DNA of 64,000 bases from Begonia masoniana. Lineage: Eukaryota > Streptophyta > Magnoliopsida > Cucurbitales > Begoniaceae. The stretch's first letter is position 1, and each line of letters starts with the position of its first letter. The notes below the pieces were generated by a model. The model saw only the letters and a list, made by a program, of their open reading frames with translations. It was not told where the DNA came from and did not search any database. Of the stretch, positions 57,465 to 64,000 are shown piece after piece. The stretch is from NCBI GenBank assembly GCA_022432975.1, contig CM039510.1, forward strand, positions 14,216,381-14,280,380, given 5' to 3'. Made by a program: the position numbers and the translations under genes.

Positions 57465-58535
57465 TAAGGTGCTTCCCTTATGCGTTTTAGTTGCATTTGA
57501 CGTTAGTAAAAAATCTAGCACAAAACTGGGATTGCCGCTCTCATTTTATGCTTTGTTTCCATTATGTTTTAGTGCTGTTTTATTCATTGATTAACTAAAT
57601 ATTGCAGCATGATTTTCTTGCATTTTTTAGCTTAAACACTAAGGTAAATATGGTATGCATTGAGGCTTTAGATCGGCCAAGGTAAGAACGCAACTCCTTT
57701 CGGTTTTATGCTTGTTTTTCTCCTCGGTTTACTTGTTATTTAGCCTCGGTTTTGAATGTTATACCCTATTGGTTTTCAACTTTTATTTGACTATTGTTTG
57801 GAATATCTTTGCATTAATATTATGTCATTTGGATCCTCTGAAATATGCTAAAAAATTAGTATAAAATCGGCTTACAAGATTTGATAACAAAAAGGTTGTT
57901 AAAATCGGTTTATATGTGTTGATATCTTTCGGTTTTTAGCCATTTTATACTCTCGGTTTTCATGACATGTTGATGGTTGTTTGCACTGAGATTTATCTTG
58001 TGAATCGTCTATTATATGCTAGTATTTCAGTACACCAAATTGATTTGAAATATTGTAGTAAGTTGAAGCTCAAAATCGATCATGTTGAACATTACACTAA
58101 CATGAAAATTCTGCTATGTTAAAGTGAAAATTTCAGCATGATAACTTGATCAAACTTGTGTTTTAATATTGATCCTTGCTGTTTTTGGAGTTATTTAGTT
58201 GGTATTAATATTATCTTGAGTGAATCAAGTTTAAAGTTGATTAATTTTTGAAGTTTGGTTAAAATCGTGGTATTAGAACATTTATTGAAAATCCAATTTC
58301 TAGAGTAGTTTACTAAGTGTTTGTTAAAATTTCTAAGTTATTTTTATGTCTTCAAAATTTAAATGTTAAGTGTGAGCATGATTTTTATTCATTATTGTCT
58401 TAGCTAAGAATCATTCTTTAGTGCCTAAAATTTATCTAAGACCCTAATTAGATAATCACCTCAGTAATTTAAGATGAAACAACTTAGACAAGAATTAAAA
58501 TTTAAAACTTGGATTTAACTACCTAACACTTAGCA
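57465..58535 (+). other. Element H untranslated leader
   Basis: About 1.07 kb of T-rich sequence lies between primer site and gag. It contains CTCGGTTTT/TCGGTTTTATGC words repeated several times (57695-57960). No coding is seen; it should include dimerisation/packaging signals by analogy with other LTR elements. Confidence 0.55.
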
Positions 58536-59726
58536 ATGACTAATAAAAGTGGTTTTGCCCGAGACACACCACACCAACAAGATCCTAGCCGGAGTAGAGA
58601 CACTCCCCCTCCCAAACACACTAGACACGAGGGTGAATCTAGCATGCAAGGTGGCATGCAAGGGAAACTCAATGCCTTAACAGGCTTGGTTGGCACCCTC
58701 ACCCAACAACTCAAGGATGTTTCCCTTGAGATGGCCCAACTTAGAGATCACATGACAAACCATCCCCCAAGAGAATCCCATGAACAAAATTCCTCCCGAG
58801 AAACCTCTTCTAGGATTAGACACGAATGCCCTAGGCGTAGAACTCCTATACAAAGACCCTTAGAGGACGATGAATGGGCCGAGCCCCAAAGAAGGAGACC
58901 CCGTTATTATGACTCGGAGGATGAGGATTGGGCCAGAGCTAAGGAAGAGCATTATCGCCCGAATCGTCGTAAGGACAATGATGACTTCCGCAATATCAAG
59001 ATCACCATTCCACCTTTAATGGAACGTGTGACGGACACACTTTTTTGGATTGGGTTGACAAGGTTGAGAGAGTTTTTGAATGTCACGATTACTTCGAGAG
59101 AGTAAAAATCCAACTTACCTCCCTCGGACTCACGGGCCATGTCGCACTATGGTGATCCAACCTTAGAGTCCAAAGGATGAGATCTATAGGATACCCTGTC
59201 TCCACATGGAACTCCATGAAAGAACTAATGCATAAGAGGTTTGTCCCCCGACACTATAGACACGAGCTTTTCCACCAACTCCATAACCTTAGGCAAGATA
59301 ACCTCACTGTTGATGAATACCTTACGGAATTTGAGACACTCAATATACGCTGTGCTATTAAGGGACTTGAAGAAAAACTCATCGCAAGGTTTATTCGAGG
59401 ACTAAATCGTGAAATAGGTGATGCGGTGGAAATGCAGCAATTTGAGGCCATGGACTTGGTCATCCAGTTAGCCCTCACAGTGGAGAGACAATTGAAGAGG
59501 AAGCGTAAAAACAATTTTCCTAGCAAGTTTTCACCAAGAAATTTTGACCATGATAAGACTACCCCAAAGAACGAAGACAAGAGTCCAGTTAATCGTAATT
59601 GGCCCCCGAAAGGACCAAACACCACTCACAATCCCCCATCAACAAACAAAACTCAAGAAAACCAACCTAAAGGACCACACGTGCACGAGATGTCCAATGC
59701 TTTAAATGTCTAGGAAAGGGACATTA
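58536..59726 (+). pseudogene. Element H gag
   Basis: It starts MTNKSGFARDTPHQQDPSRS at 58536 and is open for 189 codons through a coiled-coil-like KLNALTGLVGTLTQQLKDVS segment and an acidic/Arg-rich stretch to TAA 59103-59105. A short frameshifted part follows, then 178 codons from 59177 with MKELMHKRFVPRHYRHELFH, LTVDEYLTEFETLNIRC, KLIARFIRGLNREIGDAVE, VERQLKRKRKNNF and an N/P-rich tail. The zinc knuckle begins CFKCLGKGHY in a shifted frame (59699-59726), where element I is inserted. The capsid block parallels that of element A. Confidence 0.88.
59722..59726. repeat. Left target site copy of element I
   Basis: CATTA precedes TGTCACGACCC within the knuckle codons. The partner copy must lie beyond the window. 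Confidence 0.5.
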
Positions 59727-62221
59727 TGTCACGACCCTAATACTGTACCCGTATTTTTCCGTACTATATTTTTTTTTAACCTAATATTTTTAACTAAACT
59801 CTAGGCGGAACCTAAACCGAAATCGAAACCAGAATCGAAATCGGAATTGAATTATAACTTTTAAAACAATTGAAACTTTAAAACCATTTAATTAAAACTT
59901 CCTTTAATTAAATTAAAAACAATTTAAATAATAAATAAAAAAACAAAGAGAGTCGATTATTCACTGGGGCGAATAATCGCCCCTAAGGCGATTGCAACAG
60001 GCGAGCAATCGCCTGTTGCATCGCCACTCCCTCTGGATTTTTCAGAGGGAGGCGATTCAATCGCCAGGGTTGGCGACTACTCGCCAACCCTTCTGCCCCC
60101 TACTGCCCTGTTTCCATTTCATCACTCATTCATTCGATTTCTCCTACGCCAATTACACAACACAACTTCTTCTTACACCCTAAACCATATAATAACATCA
60201 CGACACAAATACTCTCATTTGCTCATTCTTTTCACACTCCACTGTTCACCCAAATAAACAACTCGAAACACATTTTAAAACTAAGAACATTTTTATGAAA
60301 ACGAACTGCATGGATACGTTTAAAACCTCAACAAATCCTCCTGTTTCAAATCACCACGCAGCTCCAAAATACATTCAATGAAAGACTTTTAAACAATTAT
60401 AAAACAATTTCCAAAACATCAACCTATACATAAATACCTATCAACTATCCAGAATCCAACAACCTAAAGTATTTCTATACAAACATTAGCCCAAAAGTCC
60501 CAAAACCCTCAAAATCTGTACATACAGTCCCCACGAGTCAGGTAAGCCTCGACTGCGCCAGCACACCACCGCAGCCATCTTCCGTCAACTGGACTCAAGA
60601 CTCTAGAGGAGGAATCTCGTCCTCACCTGTATCCTCGAAGTCACCTACACCATACAATACACTATGAGATAAAAATCTCAGCAAGCTCTCATAAATGCAA
60701 CTATATGCTATGCGTGTGAGTTCAGAAATCATGCAGCATTTTCTTTACTTTACTCTGTGGGTGTCACCGAGATCTCAACCTCCTAACCGGAGAGAGCACA
60801 TCCTGCGGTTGGACTACTCTTTCCAGCTAGAAGAGGGGGTACACGCTTACAACACGTACAGCCGTGCCTGAGCCCCATCTCGCATGACCTGTAAACTGTA
60901 TGTCTTTCGGCCTGTATGCCTTTCGGCCCATTTTAACTGTATGCCTTACGGCCCATTCTAATCTTTGCATTATCTTTAAAACATTGTGCAGAAATTCATT
61001 TTCATGCTTTTCTTTAAAACACGTGATGCATGAACAGTTCATAATAGAATTTAAACACTCAGCATACATACCATCAAGACTGTAAAACAAAATCTATAAA
61101 ACAATTAAACCTAACTACCCAACCAAAACATTATAAACTAGTGCGTCACCAAACTCCTCGAAACGACTTCGATGTATGGTGTAGGCCAATCGGCCAGAAA
61201 AGAATCACGAGAACTTACCTCGTGTCCAAAGCAGCTCAAGCTCCGTCCACGAGCGTTGGTTGTCTGAAGCAAAACACAATATTCGCCGTTAAAACTAATT
61301 TAAGGTACTTAACGTCCAAATAAATAAAACCTTAACTAAAGAATTTCTTGAAACGTCCAACTTAATTATTCGAAGCATATCGATGAACAGTTTACGATTG
61401 ATACCTCAAAACTACAATTTACAAGTTTTTTTCCCTAAAACTCAAAAATTCTCAAATTAGTCCTAAATCAATCGAATTCGTCCAATAACGTTCAATACGT
61501 CCAATATATACTTTATTACGGCAAACCTATTAATTACAAACCCTAAATCTCATTTTTAATCGAAAACCTAACGAAAACCCTAAACGTAAAACTCTATGAA
61601 ACTCGAAGTTTAACGCTCTAAAACTTTAGAATCTTACCTAGAGCGTCGATTGGAGGAGAAAGCACGAAGAAAACGGAACGAACGGAGCACGAATTGGCGT
61701 CGGATTTGGAGAAATCGTTCGTCGGCGGCCAGTGAAGGAGTCGAGAGAGAAATTAGGTTCTGTGATTTTGTGATTTTCGTTAACTGAGAGAGGAGAAGAG
61801 AGATTTAAGTTTTTAATTAAAATTTCCTTTGCAAATTATTATTTTGCCCTTAGCACTTTGTTTCGTCATTCGGTTCGTTAATTGTCTAGCTATTCGGTTT
61901 CACCAAATCTCTTTATTTCACCAATACGTCTAACTTATCATTTGAGATTTAATAAAACCGTCCGTTTGCAATTCGGACCTCGTTTACTATTTTTACGAGA
62001 ACGTCTTTTATATTACGAGAAGTGTATTTACTCGGAATATAGTGTTTAATCTCCGAAAATTCCCATAATTTCCTTAAAATTCCTATTAATCGTTAGGATC
62101 GTAATGACGCTTTCTTTTCGTGAAACGGACCTGATTTGACATATTTACCAAAAATGCCATTATATAATAAAATATGAATATAAGATATTAAATCCGAAAT
62201 CCGTACACGCTGGGTATTACA
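59727..62221 (-). repeat. Element I 3' LTR
   Basis: Plus-strand reading begins TGTCACGACCCTAATACTG and ends CTGGGTATTACA, 2,495 bp, next to the polypurine tract. It contains GGCGATT/GCGAATAATCGCC words (59965-60095) and a triple CTGTATGYCTTWCGGCC repeat (60895-60955). The 5' copy is outside the window. Confidence 0.88.
59960..60095. repeat. GGCGATT/AATCGCC inverted-repeat cluster in element I LTR
   Basis: The heptamers AATCGCC and GGCGATT alternate about eight times in 135 bp (for example GGCGAATAATCGCC, GGCGATTGCAACAGGCGA, GAGCAATCGCCTGTTGC), so several short stem-loops are possible. It has no coding potential. Confidence 0.6.
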
Positions 62222-62261
62222 TTCCACCCTCCTTATTCAGAATTTTATCCACAAAATTAAA

Positions 62262-63626
62262 TCATACAAATAACTCAGGATATCTAGTCATCATATCCTG
62301 CTGTCGTTCCCACGTCGCTTCTTCCATCTCGTGGTTCCGCCATAGGACTTTGACTAGCGGAATCTCTTTGTTGCGTAGAACCTTGATGGAATACTCCAAA
62401 ATACGTACCGGCCTCACCTCATAGCTCAAGGTAGGCTGTACCTCGATCTCTGAAGCCTCCACGATATGCGACGGATCGCGCAAGCACTTCCGAAGCATAG
62501 ATACATGAAACACGTCGTGGATACCCTCCATAGAAGCCGGAAGCTGTAATCTGTACGCCAACTTCCCAATCCTCTTCAGAATAGGAAAGGGCCCCACATA
62601 ACGAGGGTTTAACTTACCCCTCCTTCCAAATCTCGCAATGCCCTTGAACGGAGAAACTTTGAGATACACCTCATCACCTTCTTCGAACTCTAGCTTTCTC
62701 CGTCTAGTGTCAGCATAGCTCTTCTGTCGACTCTGGGCTACCTCAATACGCTGTCGAATAATGGCAATCTTCTCTGCCGTCTGCTGTAGAATCTCAGGAC
62801 CAACGATGCTGGCCTCACCAACCTCATCCCAATATAGTGGAGATCTACACTTTCGACCATATAAGGCTTCATACGGAGCCATGCCAATGGTAGCCTGGAA
62901 GCTGTTGTTATTGGAGAACTCGATCAGTGGCAAATACCTGCTCCACGATCCCTGAAACTCCAGCACACATGCTCTAAGCATATCCTCCAAAATCTGATTC
63001 GTCCTATCTGTCTGACCATCAGTCTGAGGATGAAATGCTGTGCTGAAATTAAGTTGAGTCCCCATAGCTTTGTGCAGACTCTTCCAGAACTTCGACGTGA
63101 ATCTCGGATCACGATCCGAGACAATAGAAACTGGCACACCGTGCAGTCTGACAATCTCTTGCACATAAAGCTCTGCGAGCTTATCCATAGACGATGCCAT
63201 CCTCACAGATAAGAAGTGGGCCGACTTTGTCAATCGGTCCACGATCACCCATACGCTATCATGGCCCTTCGTCGTCCTCGGGAGCCCCACAATAAAGTCC
63301 ATGGAGATCTGCTCCCATTTCCACTCTGAAATCGGCAGTGGCAATAACGTTCCGGCCGATCTCTGGTGCTCTGCTTTTACCTGTTGACATACTAAACAGG
63401 TCTCAACGTACTTGGCAACCTCTCTCTTAATGTTCGGCCACCAGAAGTGTTGTTTCAAATCCCGGTACATCTTAGTACTTCCCGGGTGCACAAAATACGC
63501 CGAAGAATGTGCCTCGGCCAATATATCCTTCTTCAGATCCTCATCGTTAGGCACGTACCACCTATGCCTGAACTTCAGAATACCGTCCTCTGATAAATGG
63601 AAATCCGACGAGTCTCCCAATGTCAT
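62262..63626 (-). pseudogene. Element I integrase and chromodomain, open for 454 codons
   Basis: It holds the HHCC domain (His40, His47, Cys77, Cys80), the core with Asp110 (ISMDFIVGLP) and Asp171 ([10 protein letters not shown]), and then QTDGQTDRTN. Residue 207, exactly 35 residues after Asp171, is Asp where this family has the catalytic Glu (codon 63006-63008). PYEALYGRKCRSPLYWDE, QKSYADTRRRKLEFEEGDEV, GPFPILKRIGKLAYRLQLP and VFHVSMLRKCLRDPSHIVE lead to the chromodomain at residues ~420-454 (LVKVLWRNHEMEEATWERQQ). The open frame begins at the first ATG after a TGA (about 63630); it is a fragment of pol, not a natural start. Confidence 0.93.
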
Positions 63627-63629
63627 GCT

Positions 63630-64000
63630 GGATCAAAGCTCCTCACACTCCGTATCATTCTGTTGAGCCTCACGTATCCGATCCAGAATAGTCGGCCTGA
63701 GTGAAATGTTGGTGAGCATACTGGACAACTCTGCCACTATCTCAACGTCGAACCTCTCAATCTCAGACCGCAGCGTAACTGACATCGCTGCTAATGAAGG
63801 CTGACTCGCAGAAGGCACTCTACTCAAAGCATCAGCTACCTTGTTCGCCTTTCCTGGGTGGTACTTTATATCAAAATCATAATCCTTGACGAACTAAAGC
63901 CACCTTCTCTGACGCATATTCAGCTCCTTCTGCGTAAATAAATACTTCAAACTTTTGTGGTCAGAAAATATCTCGCACTGTTGCCCATATAAATAATGTC
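63630..64000 (-). pseudogene. Element I RNase H C-terminus and linker
   Basis: Reading inwards from the window edge: [33 protein letters not shown], a TAG where Glu is expected, [33 protein letters not shown], and NDTECEEL before a TGA that separates it from the integrase frame. The two nonsense codons are the only breaks seen. Confidence 0.9.

Larger units (their letters stand above)
55963..59726 (+). mobile_element. Element H: Ty3 retrotransposon of the A type, left part
   Basis: Plus-strand order is LTR (55963-57450), primer site (57453-57464), leader, and gag (58536-59726) broken in its zinc knuckle by element I. Gag and LTR start resemble those of element A (MPRRPKTKSLSK near the LTR start against A's VPRGATTRSRSK). 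The remainder lies beyond element I and outside the window, so the 5' LTR start is inferred from the A alignment only. Confidence 0.78.
59727..64000 (-). mobile_element. Element I: Tekay-like Ty3 chromovirus inserted in H, incomplete at window end
   Basis: On the minus strand the window holds the 3' LTR (59727-62221), polypurine tract AAGGAGGGTGGAA (62222-62234) and pol from the end of RNase H through integrase and chromodomain. Coding decay is low: two nonsense codons and one catalytic substitution in 1.7 kb. Gag, protease, RT and the 5' LTR are beyond 64000. Confidence 0.92.

Overview
The window is nuclear DNA of a flowering plant, probably a eudicot. It is AT-rich and gene-poor. It carries one plant-specific AP2/ERF (DREB-type) transcription factor locus, LTR retrotransposons primed from the initiator tRNA-Met site (TGGTATCAGAGC), and Tekay/Del-like Ty3 chromoviruses and SIRE-like Ty1/copia elements typical of angiosperms. 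No bacterial or organellar signature, rRNA, tRNA gene or CRISPR array was seen.

Layout. 1-8.7 kb: a CCGGTTCGGTT-rich repeat, a decayed Ty3 gag remnant, the ERF locus on the minus strand (2437-2896, broken by two frameshifts), a (GA)n/tandem-duplication promoter region, a 1.15-kb near-perfect foldback palindrome (3431-4578), AT-rich intergenic DNA and a possible old LTR. 8.7-24.0 kb: element A, an old plus-strand Ty3 element whose gag zinc-knuckle region is split by element B (10870-20022, minus strand, TSD GTAAT). 24.0-28.0 kb: AT-rich DNA with a faint Mutator-like remnant. 28.0-45.5 kb: a decayed SIRE-like copia element (C) split by element D (28884-44066, minus, TSD AAAAT). D itself contains a small non-autonomous LTR element E in its integrase (34629-37019, TSD GAAAT) and a solo copia-type LTR F in its 3' LTR (31310-32734, TSD CATAC). 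45.9-54.9 kb: element G, plus strand, TSD TCAAT, with its 5' end and primer site deleted. 55.9-64 kb: element H, plus strand, same family type as A, with its gag interrupted by element I (minus, from 59727 and running off the window).

How the parts relate. B, D, G and I are Tekay/Del-type chromoviruses: gag, DTG-type protease, RT, RNase H, integrase and a C-terminal chromodomain in that order, with LTRs of 2.3-3.2 kb (5.0 kb for D's 3' LTR, swollen by repeats and F). A, H and E belong to a second Ty3 type whose pol C-terminus (a TRSRxK motif) is encoded inside the LTR. None is intact: all carry stops, frameshifts, catalytic substitutions or deletions. The five-base target duplications give an unambiguous nesting order: C before D before E and F, A before B, H before I.

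The most unusual signal is in D's LTRs. They hold 47-bp tandem arrays, about 25 units in one LTR and about 25 in the other in two blocks. Almost every unit carries a perfect TGACGTCA palindrome, the core bZIP (TGA/C-box) site. The unrelated solo LTR F, inserted in the same LTR, has its own cluster of CTGCCGATG motifs sharing an exact 17-nt word with the D array unit, and a later segmental duplication copied the array together with the first ~80 bp of F.
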